From NCBI RefSeq assembly GCF_014650495.1, contig NZ_BMVB01000007.1, forward strand, positions 1-64,000: a stretch of DNA of 64,000 nucleotides, written 5' to 3'. A program made the translations under genes and the position numbers. Position 1 is the first letter of the stretch; each line of letters opens with the position of its first letter. Shown in pieces: positions 1 to 9,101 of the stretch. The notes under the pieces were generated by a model. The model searched no databases. It was not told the origin of the DNA and saw nothing but the letters and a program-made list of their open reading frames with translations. This stretch comes from Streptomyces cinnamoneus (lineage in GTDB: Bacteria > Actinomycetota > Actinomycetes > Streptomycetales > Streptomycetaceae).

Positions 1-1461
1 CCACGGCCGAGGCGGTCAGGCCCGCGGCCCGGGCGCCCCGGGCCTGCCGGCCTCTCGGCCGGCCGGACGGCGGGTGCGGCGCCCCCGTCGCCCCGGCCGG
101 GGAAAGCCCCCGCAGTACTGCCCCGGGACGGGGGCGGACCGTTTGCGGGCGTCGGCGGGGCGGGGGCGGGGGCGCTGGCCCGGCTGGCGTGTACGCGGTC
201 CGCGCCCGGCGACGTCGCGCTGCTGCTCGATGGTGCCCACAGCCGGCGGCTGGTGCTGCTCAGGTCCCTGCTGACCCGGCTGGAGCGGCGGCCCGACGCC
301 GTACCGGCCGATGTCCGGGAGCGCTTCGAGGCGCACTGGCGCCTGCTGGAGCGCGCCGAGGCGCAGCACCCGCGCGCGGTGCGCGACACGCTCGGCTATC
401 CCTCGGTGGGCACCTGGCTCACCCGTGCCCTGACCGCGCCCGACGGCGACGCCCTCGCCCGCTGCCTCGGGCACCTCGGGCCCCTCGCCGCGGCGGCCGC
501 CCTGCGCGCGGGCGGCCGGTTCGCCCTCGACCTGCCGGCGCCCGCCGGGCGGCTCGTGCTGCCCGCCACCGGCCTCGTCGAGACCGGCGCGAGCGTCCTG
601 CGGCTGACCGCCCACGGCCGCAGCGCCCACCTGACCGCCGGGGGCCGGCGCACCGGGCCCGTCCTGCTGCGGCTGCCGGGCCGGGTCCTCGGCGCGGGCA
701 CCGGCTGGCGGGGCCTGCGGCGGCTGCCCGGCAGCGCCGCCTGCCTCGACGACCTCGACCCCTACCGTGCGCCGGCCGAGGGCGTGGGCAGTGCCGCGCT
801 GCTCGCCGCCTCCCCGGCCGAGACCGGCGGCGAGCCGTGGGGGCAGCGCTGGCGGGGGGCGCTGGCCCTGCTGCGCGCCGTGGACCGGGCCCGGGCCGCG
901 GAGGTGACGGCGCTGCTGCGCTGCGTGGTGCCGCTCGCCCGCCCGGCGGCCTCCCCCGGCGGGGCGGGCCCGAAGGTCAGTGCGACGTTCCGGGCGGCGC
1001 CGGGGGCCGTGTTCGCCACCCTGCCCGAGACGGCGGCGGACCTCGCCGAGGTCCTCGTCCACGAGACCCAGCACAGCAAGCTCTCCGTCCTGCACGACCT
1101 CCTGCCGTTGCACGGGGCCGGCCCGCGCGAGGCGTACCGGGTGGCGTGGCGCCCCGACCCGCGGCCCTTCGCCGGGGTCCTCCAGGGCACGTACGCCCAC
1201 CTGGCGCTGGCCGACTTCTGGGCCCGGGCGGCGCTGCGCCGCCCGTTGCCGGCCGCCGCCCGGCGCGGCGCCGGCACGCGCCGCGATTCCTACCTCCAGC
1301 AGGTCGCGGAAGCCCTGCCCATCCTGCTTGAATCGGCTGAACTGACGGCCGCGGGGCGGGAGTTCGTCACCGGCATGCACCGGCACCTCGCCGCCCTGGC
1401 GCGGTCCGGGGAGCGCCCCGTGGCCATTGGCGCTATGTCACCATTTGGTGACGTACGGTAA
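1..1461 (+). CDS. Fxs-type peptide maturase, C-terminal HExxH domain (5' end outside window)
   Basis: The reading frame is already open at base 1 and runs 486 codons to a TAA, so the protein starts upstream of the window. The first ~55 residues are a Pro/Gly/Arg/Ala-rich linker, followed by a helical segment (GDVALLLDGAHSRRLVLLR). The diagnostic motif is HETQHSK at bases 1060-1080, the HExxH signature of the domain found fused to, or next to, FxsB radical SAM/SPASM maturases. That domain is now described as an alpha-ketoglutarate/iron-dependent peptide beta-hydroxylase, and rSAM-HExxH fusions that form cyclophanes are known. The linker makes a fusion to an upstream radical SAM half likely, but that half is not visible. 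The FxsT gene follows after 57 bases on the same strand, which supports the assignment. No FxSxx-ending precursor peptide is visible here; it should lie upstream. Confidence 0.8.
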   Translation, partial: PRPRRSGPRPGRPGPAGLSAGRTAGAAPPSPRPGKAPAVLPRDGGGPFAGVGGAGAGALARLACTRSAPGDVALLLDGAHSRRLVLLRSLLTRLERRPDAVPADVRERFEAHWRLLERAEAQHPRAVRDTLGYPSVGTWLTRALTAPDGDALARCLGHLGPLAAAAALRAGGRFALDLPAPAGRLVLPATGLVETGASVLRLTAHGRSAHLTAGGRRTGPVLLRLPGRVLGAGTGWRGLRRLPGSAACLDDLDPYRAPAEGVGSAALLAASPAETGGEPWGQRWRGALALLRAVDRARAAEVTALLRCVVPLARPAASPGGAGPKVSATFRAAPGAVFATLPETAADLAEVLVHETQHSKLSVLHDLLPLHGAGPREAYRVAWRPDPRPFAGVLQGTYAHLALADFWARAALRRPLPAAARRGAGTRRDSYLQQVAEALPILLESAELTAAGREFVTGMHRHLAALARSGERPVAIGAMSPFGDVR

Positions 1462-1518
1462 TCTTGCTCCGCGCCGGCTCCCGGCCGGCGCGGTGCGGAG
1501 AACAAGGGAGACGTGCGG

Positions 1519-4500
1519 ATGGCCACGCAGCGGCAAGCGGCCGGCAGTGCGCAGGGGCGGGAAAGCGAGCATTTCGTCGTCGTCTTCGCCGGTTTCCACC
1601 GGCCGTGGGCCACCTGGATCGCCCACCGGCTGGAGAGCCACGGCCACCGGGTCACCCTCCACCGCTGGGACCCGCCCCGCGAGGTGCCCCTGGAGGTCGC
1701 GCTCGGCGACCTGCTGCTGGCCTCCGGCCGGATACTGCTCGTCCTCAGCGACTGGTTCTTCCAGCTCGGCCCGCGCCCCGAGGCCGAGTGGAACGACGCC
1801 CTGCGCGGCATCGTCCACGCCAACGCCGAGCGCTTCGCCGCCGTCAACCTCACCAACCGCGCCCTGCTGACCGCCACCACGGTCCTGGAGCCCGTCGACC
1901 TGTGGAGCGTGGGCGCGCAGGAGGCCGAGCGCCGCCTGCTGGGCCGGCTCGGTCTGCCGGTCGTGCCCGCCCGCCGGTCCCTGACCGCCGGCGCCGGCTC
2001 CCGCTACCCCAACGACCCGCCGGCCGTCTGGGGCGAGGTGCCCCGCCGCAACGTGCGCTTCACCGGCCGCGACGACCTCCTCAACCGGCTGCAGCAGCAG
2101 CTGATGGACGCCGACCAGGGCACCGCCGTCGTCACCCTCCTGGGCATGTCCGGCATCGGCAAGACCCAGATGGTCGCCGAGTACTGCCACCGCTTCAGCT
2201 CCGACTACGACGTCATCTGGTGGGTCAACTCCGACACCCGCGGCACCTTGCGCGAACGCCTGGGCGAACTGGCCCCGGAGCTCGGCCTGGCCAGCGGCTC
2301 CGAACCCGGCGAACGCATCCGCGCCGTCCACGAGGCGCTGCGCCGCGGCGACCCGCACAGCCGCTGGCTGCTCGTCTTCGACGGCTGGGACGACATCGAC
2401 ACCGCCGAGGACCTCCTCCCCGACGGCCCCGGCCACGTACTGATCACCTCGCGCAACCGCCGCTGGAACGACAGCCGCACCAACGTGATGGAGATCCCCG
2501 GGTTCGAGCGCCACGAGTCCACCGGCTACCTCATGCGCCGCGCGCCCCGCATCACCGCCGTCCAGGCCGACGAGGTCGCGGCCGAACTCGGCGACATCCC
2601 CCTCGCCCTCGTCCAGGCCGCCGCCTGGCTGGGCGAGTCCGACATGGCCGTCCCCGACTACCTGCGCATGGTCCGCGACGGCGAGCTGTCCGAACTCGCC
2701 GACCAGGGAGGCTTCGACGGCGTCCCGCGCTCCTCCCTCACCTCCTGGTCGATACTGATCAACCGGCTCCGCGACTCCCAGCCGCACGCGGTGGAGCTGC
2801 TCTCACTGTGCGCCTCCTTCGCCCCCGGCCGCATCCCCATCGGCCTCGTCCGCCACCTGCGCCCCACCGAGCTGCCCGAGGGCCTCGACTGGCTCGCCAG
2901 CGACCTGGCCGGCTGGACCCGGGCCCTGGACACCCTCGTCAACTACTCGGTCCTCACCCGCGACACCCGCAGCGTCCTCGCCGGCGAGGAGCCGGGCCCC
3001 GAGCAGGAGTCGGTGCACATGCACCGCATCGTCCACGACATCGTGGCCCGCCTGACCTCCCCCGAGGACCGCAAGCTGCACCGCCAGGTCGTGCGCCGCA
3101 CGCTCGCCGCCGCCGACCCCGGCAACGCCCAGGACTCCCGCCTGTGGCCCCGCTACGCCGAGCTGCTGCCGCACCTGGAGTCCTCCGGCGCCCTGAGCAG
3201 CCACAACGAACGCGTCCAGGAGACCGTGCTCAACCTGCTGCGCTACTGCTACCGCAGCGGCGAGTTCCGCACCGGCGTGGAGCTGGCCGAGCAGGTGCGC
3301 GCCCAGTGGTCGGAGCTCCTGCCGCCCGTCCACCCGCGCATGATCGAGCTCAGCACCCAGCAGGGCAACATCCTGCGCGCCAACGGCGCCTTCCGCGCCG
3401 CCTACGAGCTCGACCGCGAGCTGCTGGACCGGCTGCGCGCGACCCCCGCCCACGACGGCGCCGGCCTGATGACCGCCACCAGCTGCCTCGCCGCCGACCA
3501 GCGCTACCTCGGCCAGTACGCCGAGGCCCTCCAGACGCAGCGCGAGGTCCTGGAGACCGCTCTCGAACTCTTCGGCCCCGACGACTACCTCACCCTCCTC
3601 GCCCAGCACAACCTCGCGGCCGGACTGCGGCTCCTGGGCCGCTACACCGAGGCGTACGACATGGACCTGGAGACCCTGCGCAAGCGGGAGGCGCTGCTGC
3701 GGGCCCGGCACGCCGCCACCCTCGTCTCCGGCATCGCCTGCGCCCGCGACCTGCGGCTGATGGGCTGCTACCGCGACGCGCTGGCCAGCCAGGAGCTCAG
3801 CATGCGGCTGCACCTGCAGGTCCTCGGCCCCCAGCACCCGCAGACCCTGCGCGCCCGGCACAACCTCGTGCTGTGCGAGCGGCGCGCGGGCTCCCCGCAG
3901 GACGTGGGCGGCTCCATGGCCAGCCTGCTCGAACAGTCCGAGCAGGTGCACGGGCGCCGGCACTACGCCACGCTCGGCGTCCTCATGGACTACGCCAACT
4001 ACGCCCGGGAGAACGGCGATCTGCAGCAGGCCCGGGACCTGGGCGCCGAGGGCGAGCAGGGCTTCAGGGAACTCCTCGGCCCCGCCCACCCCATCAGCAC
4101 CGGCATGCTCTCCAACACCGGCCTCATCCTGCAGGCCGCCGGGGAGCGGAGCGAGGCCCTGACCATGTTCGAGGCGGCCCTCGCCGGTCTGTCCGCCACC
4201 CTCGGCCCCGACCACCCCTGGGTCCTGGGCTGCGCCCTCAACGCCGCCGGGGGCCGCAACTTCACCGGCCGCCTGGACGCCGCCGCGGACCTCAGCCGCG
4301 ACACCCTGCGCCGCGCCCGCCGGGCGCTGGGCGAGGACCACCCCCTGACCCTCTCCTGCGAGGTGGCCCTGGCCATGGACCTCCGCGGCCTGCGCGAGCA
4401 CGAGGAAGCGGGCAAGGTCGAGGAGGACGCCCTCCAACGCCTCACCCGCACCCTGGGGGCACAGCACCCCCACACCCTCTCGGCACGGCAACGGATCCGC

Positions 4501-4533
4501 CCCTACTGGGACTTCGAGCCGTACCTGGGCTGA
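1519..4533 (+). CDS. fxsT: FxSxx-COOH system TPR protein (TIR-like / NB-ARC / TPR)
   Basis: A ~1004-residue protein of the Fxs (FxSxx-COOH) peptide system. Domains in order: a TIR-like N-terminal domain at about residues 15-130 (FVVVFAGFHRPWATWIAHRL, then a DW/LSDWFF strand); an NB-ARC/STAND NTPase from about residue 176 with P-loop GMSGIGKT at 209-216; and, from about residue 560 to the end, kinesin-light-chain-like TPR units marked by recurring LGPxHPxTL motifs (LGPQHPQTL, LGPDHPWVL, LGEDHPLTL, LGAQHPHTL). The ATG at 1519 is preferred to the GTG at 1513 because GGGAG ends 8 bases before it. The architecture is that of a STAND sensor/scaffold; its biochemical role in Fxs loci is not established to my knowledge. 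It follows the HExxH gene co-directionally. No signal peptide, so probably cytoplasmic. Confidence 0.88.
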   Translation: MATQRQAAGSAQGRESEHFVVVFAGFHRPWATWIAHRLESHGHRVTLHRWDPPREVPLEVALGDLLLASGRILLVLSDWFFQLGPRPEAEWNDALRGIVHANAERFAAVNLTNRALLTATTVLEPVDLWSVGAQEAERRLLGRLGLPVVPARRSLTAGAGSRYPNDPPAVWGEVPRRNVRFTGRDDLLNRLQQQLMDADQGTAVVTLLGMSGIGKTQMVAEYCHRFSSDYDVIWWVNSDTRGTLRERLGELAPELGLASGSEPGERIRAVHEALRRGDPHSRWLLVFDGWDDIDTAEDLLPDGPGHVLITSRNRRWNDSRTNVMEIPGFERHESTGYLMRRAPRITAVQADEVAAELGDIPLALVQAAAWLGESDMAVPDYLRMVRDGELSELADQGGFDGVPRSSLTSWSILINRLRDSQPHAVELLSLCASFAPGRIPIGLVRHLRPTELPEGLDWLASDLAGWTRALDTLVNYSVLTRDTRSVLAGEEPGPEQESVHMHRIVHDIVARLTSPEDRKLHRQVVRRTLAAADPGNAQDSRLWPRYAELLPHLESSGALSSHNERVQETVLNLLRYCYRSGEFRTGVELAEQVRAQWSELLPPVHPRMIELSTQQGNILRANGAFRAAYELDRELLDRLRATPAHDGAGLMTATSCLAADQRYLGQYAEALQTQREVLETALELFGPDDYLTLLAQHNLAAGLRLLGRYTEAYDMDLETLRKREALLRARHAATLVSGIACARDLRLMGCYRDALASQELSMRLHLQVLGPQHPQTLRARHNLVLCERRAGSPQDVGGSMASLLEQSEQVHGRRHYATLGVLMDYANYARENGDLQQARDLGAEGEQGFRELLGPAHPISTGMLSNTGLILQAAGERSEALTMFEAALAGLSATLGPDHPWVLGCALNAAGGRNFTGRLDAAADLSRDTLRRARRALGEDHPLTLSCEVALAMDLRGLREHEEAGKVEEDALQRLTRTLGAQHPHTLSARQRIRPYWDFEPYLG

Positions 4534-4552
4534 GACCCCGCACGGGTGGCAG

Positions 4553-4575
4553 CCCGGCCCCGCACGGGGGCCGGG
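4553..4575. terminator. Bidirectional hairpin between fxsT and lon
   Basis: A perfect 9-bp stem (CCCGGCCCC / GGGGCCGGG) with a 5-base loop lies in the 64-base gap between the convergent fxsT and lon genes. There is no U-tract, as is common in Streptomyces, so it can act for both strands. Confidence 0.6.
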
Positions 4576-4597
4576 CCGCGGGCCCCGGCCGCGCCCG

Positions 4598-7006
4598 TCA
4601 CGCCGCGACCGGGACCTCCGGGGCCGCCGTCGAGGCGGCCGTCAGCGCCAGCTCCAGGACCTGCCGGACATCGGAGACCGGGTGGACGTCGAGCGCGGCG
4701 AGGACCTCGGCCGGCACGTCGTCCAGATCGGGCTCGTTGCGCTTGGGGATGATCACCGTCGTGATGCCGGCCCGGTGCGCGGCCAGCAGCTTCTGCTTCA
4801 CCCCGCCGATCGGCAGCACCCGGCCCGTCAGCGAGACCTCGCCCGTCATCGCCACGTCCGGCCGCACCTGCCGGCCCGAGAGCAGCGAGGCCAGGGCCGT
4901 CGTCATCGTGATGCCCGCGCTCGGGCCGTCCTTGGGGACCGCGCCCGCCGGCACGTGCAGGTGGACGCCGCGCTCCTTGAAGTCGCCGACCGGCAGCTCC
5001 AGCTCGGCGCCGTGGGAGCGCAGGAAGGACAGGGCGATCTGCGCGGACTCCTTCATCACCTCGCCCAGCTGGCCGGTCAGGGTCAGGCCCGCGCCGCCGG
5101 TCTCGGGATCGGCCAGCGACGCCTCCACGAAGAGGACGTCGCCGCCGGCGCCCGTCACCGCCAGCCCCGTGGCCACGCCCGGCACGGACGTACGCCGCTC
5201 GGCCGCATCCTGCGCGGACTCGGGCGTGTGGTGCGGACGGCCGATCAGGGGACGCAACTGCTCCACGCCCACCGTGAAGGGCAGTTCCTGCTCGCCCAGC
5301 TCGTGCCGGGCGACGATCTTGCGCAGGAGCCGGGCCACCGCGCGCTCCAGCGTGCGCACCCCCGCCTCCCGCGTGTACTCGCCCGCCAGCCTGCGCAGCG
5401 CCGCCTCCTCCAGCACGACCTCGCCCGGCTCCAGGCCGGCCCGCTCCAGCTGCCGGGGCAGCAGGTGGTCGCGGGCGATGACGACCTTCTCGTCCTCGGT
5501 GTAGCCGTCGAGACGGACCAGCTCCATGCGGTCCAGCAGTGCCTCGGGGATCGCCTCCAGGACGTTGGCCGTCGCCAGGAAGACCACGTCGGACAGGTCG
5601 AGCTCGACCTCCAGGTAGTGGTCGCGGAAGGTGTGGTTCTGCGCCGGGTCCAGGACCTCCAGCAGCGCCGCCGCCGGGTCGCCGCGGAAGTCGGAGCCCA
5701 CCTTGTCGATCTCGTCGAGCAGGACGACCGGGTTCATCGAACCGGCCTCCTTGATCGCCCGGACGATCCGGCCGGGCAGCGCGCCCACGTACGTGCGCCG
5801 GTGGCCGCGGATCTCCGCCTCGTCGCGGACGCCGCCGAGCGCGACGCGCACGAACGTGCGGCCCATGGCACGGGCCACGCTCTCGCCCAGCGAGGTCTTG
5901 CCCACGCCGGGCGGGCCGACGAGCGCGAGCACCGCACCCCCGCGCCGGCTTCCGGCCATGCCCAGCCCCCGGTCGGCGCGCCGCTTGCGCACCGCCAGGT
6001 ACTCGGTGATCCGTTCCTTGACGTCCTCCAGCCCCGCGTGGTCCCGGTCGAGGACGGCCTTGGCGCCGGGGATGTCGTAGGCGTCCTCGGTGCGCTCGTT
6101 CCACGGCATCTCCAGGACCGTGTCGAGCCACGTGCGGATCCAGCCGCCCTCCGGGCTCTGGTCGGAGGCGCGTTCGAGCTTGTCGACCTCCTTGAGCGCG
6201 GCCTCGCGGACCGCCCCGGGCAGGTCGGCGGCCTCGACGCGGGCCCGGTAGTCGTCGGACTCGCTCTCCGGATCGCCGCTCAGGCCGGCGAGCTCCTTGC
6301 GCACGGCCTCCAGCTGACGGCGGAGCAGGAACTCGCGCTGCTGCTTGTCGACGCCCTCCTGGACGTCCTTGGCGATGGACTCGGCGACGTCCTGCTCGGC
6401 GAGGTGGTCGCCGAGCCGCTTCACGGCGAGCTTCAGCCGGGCCACCGGGTCGGCGGTCTCCAGCAGCTCGACGCGCTGGGCGACGGTGAGGAAGGGCGAG
6501 TAGCCGGAGTTGTCGGCGAGCTGGCCGACGTCCTCGATCTGCTGGACGCGGTCGACGACCTGCCAGGCGCCGCGCTTGCGCAGCCAGCTGGTGGCCAGCG
6601 CCTTGTACTCCTTCATCAGCTCGGTGACCGCGCCGGGCAGCGGGTCCGGCGTGACCTCCTCCACCGGGGTGCCCTCGACCCACAGCGCGGCCCCGGGCCC
6701 GGTCGTACCGGCCCCGATCCGCACCCGGCGGACACCGCGGATGAGCGCACCCGGGTCGCCGTCGGAGAGCCGCCCCACCTGCTCGACCGTGCCGAGCGTG
6801 CCCGTGGCCGCGTACGTGCCGTCGACGCGCGGAACAAGCAGCACACGCGGCTTGCTGCCACCCGTGGAGGCCGCGGCCTGCGCCGCCTCCACGGCCGCCC
6901 GCACCTCCGTGTCGGACAGGTCCAGCGGGACGACCATGCCGGGCAGGACCACCTCGTCGTCGAGGGGCAGCACGGGCAGGGTGAGCGGTGTCGACATCGA
7001 AGCCAT
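4598..7006 (-). CDS. lon: ATP-dependent protease Lon (endopeptidase La)
   Basis: An 802-residue cytoplasmic AAA+ serine protease, the usual length for LonA. Domains: N-terminal substrate-binding LAN domain ([19 protein letters not shown] at the start), helical linker, AAA+ module with Walker [10 protein letters not shown] at about residue 360 and Walker [10 protein letters not shown], and C-terminal protease domain with catalytic Ser in [10 protein letters not shown] (about residue 694) and catalytic Lys in [14 protein letters not shown] (about 737). The ATG at 7006 follows AAGGGGAGATC; the in-frame ATG three codons later is less well placed. The gene starts 27 bases after the stop of the glxA-like regulator on the same strand. 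HspR-type and ClgR-type operator sequences lie just upstream, so heat-shock repression plus ClgR activation is likely, as described for Streptomyces lon. Confidence 0.97.
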   Translation of the reverse strand: MASMSTPLTLPVLPLDDEVVLPGMVVPLDLSDTEVRAAVEAAQAAASTGGSKPRVLLVPRVDGTYAATGTLGTVEQVGRLSDGDPGALIRGVRRVRIGAGTTGPGAALWVEGTPVEEVTPDPLPGAVTELMKEYKALATSWLRKRGAWQVVDRVQQIEDVGQLADNSGYSPFLTVAQRVELLETADPVARLKLAVKRLGDHLAEQDVAESIAKDVQEGVDKQQREFLLRRQLEAVRKELAGLSGDPESESDDYRARVEAADLPGAVREAALKEVDKLERASDQSPEGGWIRTWLDTVLEMPWNERTEDAYDIPGAKAVLDRDHAGLEDVKERITEYLAVRKRRADRGLGMAGSRRGGAVLALVGPPGVGKTSLGESVARAMGRTFVRVALGGVRDEAEIRGHRRTYVGALPGRIVRAIKEAGSMNPVVLLDEIDKVGSDFRGDPAAALLEVLDPAQNHTFRDHYLEVELDLSDVVFLATANVLEAIPEALLDRMELVRLDGYTEDEKVVIARDHLLPRQLERAGLEPGEVVLEEAALRRLAGEYTREAGVRTLERAVARLLRKIVARHELGEQELPFTVGVEQLRPLIGRPHHTPESAQDAAERRTSVPGVATGLAVTGAGGDVLFVEASLADPETGGAGLTLTGQLGEVMKESAQIALSFLRSHGAELELPVGDFKERGVHLHVPAGAVPKDGPSAGITMTTALASLLSGRQVRPDVAMTGEVSLTGRVLPIGGVKQKLLAAHRAGITTVIIPKRNEPDLDDVPAEVLAALDVHPVSDVRQVLELALTAASTAAPEVPVAA

Positions 7007-7027
7007 GATCTCCCCTTAGGCAGGCAA

Positions 7028-7048
7028 GTTGAGCTACATCGACTCAAT
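7028..7048 (-). promoter_or_regulatory. HAIR-type operator (HspR) upstream of lon
   Basis: Reads GTTGAGC-N7-ACTCAAT, against the HspR HAIR consensus CTTGAGT-N7-ACTCAAG. The core TTGAG/CTCAA arms and the 7-base spacer are exact. It sits 21 bases upstream of the lon ATG and overlaps the stop codon of the preceding glxA-like gene, so it must serve a lon promoter embedded in that gene's 3' end. HspR control of Streptomyces lon is established; occupancy of this site is inferred. Confidence 0.75.
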
Positions 7049-8083
7049 GCCCGGGGTCGCCGCGATGTTCCCGGCCCCGTGTTCGCTCTGAGCGATCACG
7101 GCCGCCGGGAAGGCCCGCCGGTACTCGCTCGGCGTCACCCCGAAGTGCAGGGTGAAGTGCCGGCGCAGATTCGCCCCCGTCCCCAGCCCGCTCAGCTCGC
7201 CGATCCGCTCCACCGGCAGCGTCGTCGACTCCAGCAGCGACTGGGCCCGCGCCAGGCGCTGGGTGAGCAGCCACTGCAGCGGCGTCGTCCCGGTGGTCGC
7301 CTGCAGCCGGCGGAAGAACGTCCGCGGGCTCATCCGGGCGCGGCGCGCCAGGTCCTCGACGGTCAGCGGCCGGTCCAGGTGCTCGGTGGCCCACTGGAGC
7401 ACGGGCGCGAGCCCCTCGTCCCCGCCGGCCGGCACGGAGAGCTCCACGAACTGCGCCTGCCCGCCCGTCCGGTGCGCCGGAACGACCAGGCGGCGCGCGA
7501 GCTGGTTGGCCACGTGCGCCCCGAGGTCGCGGCGGACCAGGTGCAGGCACAGGTCGAGCCCCGCCGTGACGCCGGCGCTGGTGAGCACGGAGCCGTCGTC
7601 CACGTAGAGGACCGAGTCGTCGATGCGGACCTGCGGGTACTGCTGTGCGAGCTGCCCGGCGTGCATCCAGTGGGCGGTCGCGCGGCGCCCGTCGAGGATC
7701 CCCGCGGCGGCGAGCGCGAAGGCCCCGGCGCACAGGGAGACCATGCGGGCGCCGTCGTCCGCGGCACGGCGCAGGGCTGGGGCGAGCTCCGGCGGCAGCT
7801 CGCGGTCGCCCTCGATGACGGCCTCCGGGACCGAGGGGACGATCACCGTGTCCGCGCCGGCCAGCCCCTCCAGCCCGTACGGGGTGCGCAGTGCGAAGCC
7901 GCCGCCGGCGGGCACCGGCAGGCCCGACGTCCCCCCGGCGGAGCACAGCCGCAGGTCGTACCAGGGGTCGGCCAGGTCGTGATGCGGGATGCCGAAGACG
8001 GTGCAGACCACCCCCAGCTCGTACAGGTCCCAGAACGGGACGTCGTCGTCGATCACCACTACGGCTACGGAACCGGCGCTCAT
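7034..8083 (-). CDS. GlxA-family AraC-type transcriptional regulator (DJ-1/PfpI fold)
   Basis: A 349-residue two-domain regulator. Residues ~6-190 are a DJ-1/PfpI class I amidotransferase-like ligand domain (VAVVVIDDDVPFWDLYELG; SLCAGAFALAAAGILDGRRA with the nucleophile-elbow cysteine in LCAGAFAL). Residues ~220-335 are an AraC/XylS double helix-turn-helix (DLARRARMSPRTFFRRLQATTGTTPLQWLL in two parts, then PSEYRRAF). The ATG start is the only good one near the DJ-1 strand. It is transcribed away from a reductase/DinB pair and is followed 27 bases later by lon. Its 3' end carries the apparent lon operators, so the two genes are probably separately controlled. Inducer and target are unknown; the divergent reductase is the obvious candidate target. 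Confidence 0.9.
   Translation of the reverse strand: MSAGSVAVVVIDDDVPFWDLYELGVVCTVFGIPHHDLADPWYDLRLCSAGGTSGLPVPAGGGFALRTPYGLEGLAGADTVIVPSVPEAVIEGDRELPPELAPALRRAADDGARMVSLCAGAFALAAAGILDGRRATAHWMHAGQLAQQYPQVRIDDSVLYVDDGSVLTSAGVTAGLDLCLHLVRRDLGAHVANQLARRLVVPAHRTGGQAQFVELSVPAGGDEGLAPVLQWATEHLDRPLTVEDLARRARMSPRTFFRRLQATTGTTPLQWLLTQRLARAQSLLESTTLPVERIGELSGLGTGANLRRHFTLHFGVTPSEYRRAFPAAVIAQSEHGAGNIAATPGIESM
7081..7094 (-). promoter_or_regulatory. ClgR-type box upstream of lon
   Basis: Reads GTTCGC-N5-GCG, continuing A; the core TCGCT-CTG-AGCGA is a perfect 5-bp inverted repeat. As I recall, ClgR, the activator of clp and lon genes in Streptomyces, recognises GTTCGC-N5-GCG. The box is about 75 bases upstream of the lon ATG and 33 bases upstream of the HAIR element, a position compatible with activation. 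It lies inside the coding sequence of the glxA-like gene. Confidence 0.6.
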
Positions 8084-8086
8084 GGC

Positions 8087-8133
8087 GGCAGCCTATGGCA
8101 GGAATTTTGCGGCAGTGGGCACTCCTGCCACTG
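8087..8133. promoter_or_regulatory. Repeat-rich divergent promoter region of the glxA-like gene
   Basis: The 145-base gap between the divergent regulator and reductase genes holds three GGCAG direct repeats (starting 8087, 8097 and 8111) and an inverted repeat CAGTGG-N9-CCACTG (8113-8133). Direct repeats are typical of AraC-family operators. Assignment to this regulator is inference. Confidence 0.35.
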
Positions 8134-8228
8134 TCCGGCCCGGGGTGCCCCTTGGAAGGGTGGAGGTACGTGATCGACACGGAGGAAAACCCGTGAACAC
8201 GGGGAAACCTCGCAAGGGGGAGAAAAGT

Positions 8229-9101
8229 ATGAATACCACCGTCACCGTCCTCGGCCTCGGACAGATGGGCTCGGCCCTGGCCCGCGCCTTCCTCGCCGCC
8301 GGCCACACCACCACCGTCTGGAACCGCTCCGCCGCCAAGGCCGGGGCGCTCGTCGCCGAGGGGGCCGTCCGGGCGGAGTCGGTCCGCGAGGCCGTCACCG
8401 CGAGCGAGGTCGTCGTGGTCTGCGTGACGACGTACGACGACGCCCACGCCGTCCTCGGCCCCGTCGCCGACGCACTGGCGGGCCGCACGCTCGTCAACCT
8501 CACCTCCGGCTCGCCGGAGCAGGCGCGCGAGCGCGCCGCCTGGGCCGCCGCGCACGGCGCCGACTACCTCGACGGGGCGATCATGACGACCCCGCCGGGC
8601 ATCGGGAGCAGCGCGTTCATGCTGCTGTGCAGCGGCTCGCCGACCGCGTTCGCCGCCCACCGGGACACGCTGGCCGCCCTGGCCGCCCCGGTGGACCTGG
8701 GCGCCGACCCGGCGCTGGCCTCCCTCTACGACACCGCGCTGCTCGGCCTGATGTGGGCCTCCCTCAGCGGCTGGCTGCACGGGGCGGCGCTGACCGGTTC
8801 CGAGGAGGTCCCCGCCACGCGGTTCACCGAGGTGGCCACCCGCTGGATGAATGCGGTGGGCGGCTTCATGACCACCTACGCGCCGCAGATCGACGCGGGC
8901 CGCTACCCGGGCGACGACGCGACCTTGGACATCCACCTCGCGACGATGGACCACCTCGTCCACGCCAGCGAGGCCCGCGGCCTGGACACCGGGCTGCCGA
9001 AGCTGCTCAGGGACGTCACCGCCCGGGCCGTCGCCGCGGGCCACGGCCGCGACGGCTACGCGGCCCTCATCGAGCTCGTCCGGGCCGGGGGCCGGGCGTG
9101 A
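8229..9101 (+). CDS. NAD(P)-dependent oxidoreductase, imine-reductase / beta-hydroxyacid dehydrogenase-like
   Basis: A 290-residue cytoplasmic enzyme. The N-terminal Rossmann fold carries VLGLGQMGSALARAF directly after the start, then WNRSAAKAGALVAEGA, as in 6-phosphogluconate / beta-hydroxyacid dehydrogenase relatives. The C-terminal half is the all-helical dimerisation domain resembling imine reductases and reductive aminases. The catalytic lysine of the hydroxyacid dehydrogenases is not obvious, which favours the imine-reductase branch. The ATG is preferred to an upstream GTG at 8193 because GGGGGAG sits 6 bases before it. Its GTGA overlap with the DinB gene shows one transcript. The physiological substrate cannot be read from sequence; regulation by the divergent GlxA-type protein is plausible. 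Confidence 0.85.
   Translation: MNTTVTVLGLGQMGSALARAFLAAGHTTTVWNRSAAKAGALVAEGAVRAESVREAVTASEVVVVCVTTYDDAHAVLGPVADALAGRTLVNLTSGSPEQARERAAWAAAHGADYLDGAIMTTPPGIGSSAFMLLCSGSPTAFAAHRDTLAALAAPVDLGADPALASLYDTALLGLMWASLSGWLHGAALTGSEEVPATRFTEVATRWMNAVGGFMTTYAPQIDAGRYPGDDATLDIHLATMDHLVHASEARGLDTGLPKLLRDVTARAVAAGHGRDGYAALIELVRAGGRA

Noticed and set aside
1464..5504. A 1346-codon plus-strand frame over fxsT and lon
   Set aside because: It is a shadow frame of fxsT (Arg/Pro/Gly-rich, no domains) and then antisense to lon; the true genes show family motifs and the expected codon bias.
4682..8173. A 1163-codon plus-strand frame antisense to lon and the GlxA-type gene
   Set aside because: Low-complexity His/Gln/Arg-rich translation typical of antisense frames in high-GC DNA; the minus-strand genes carry complete catalytic motifs.
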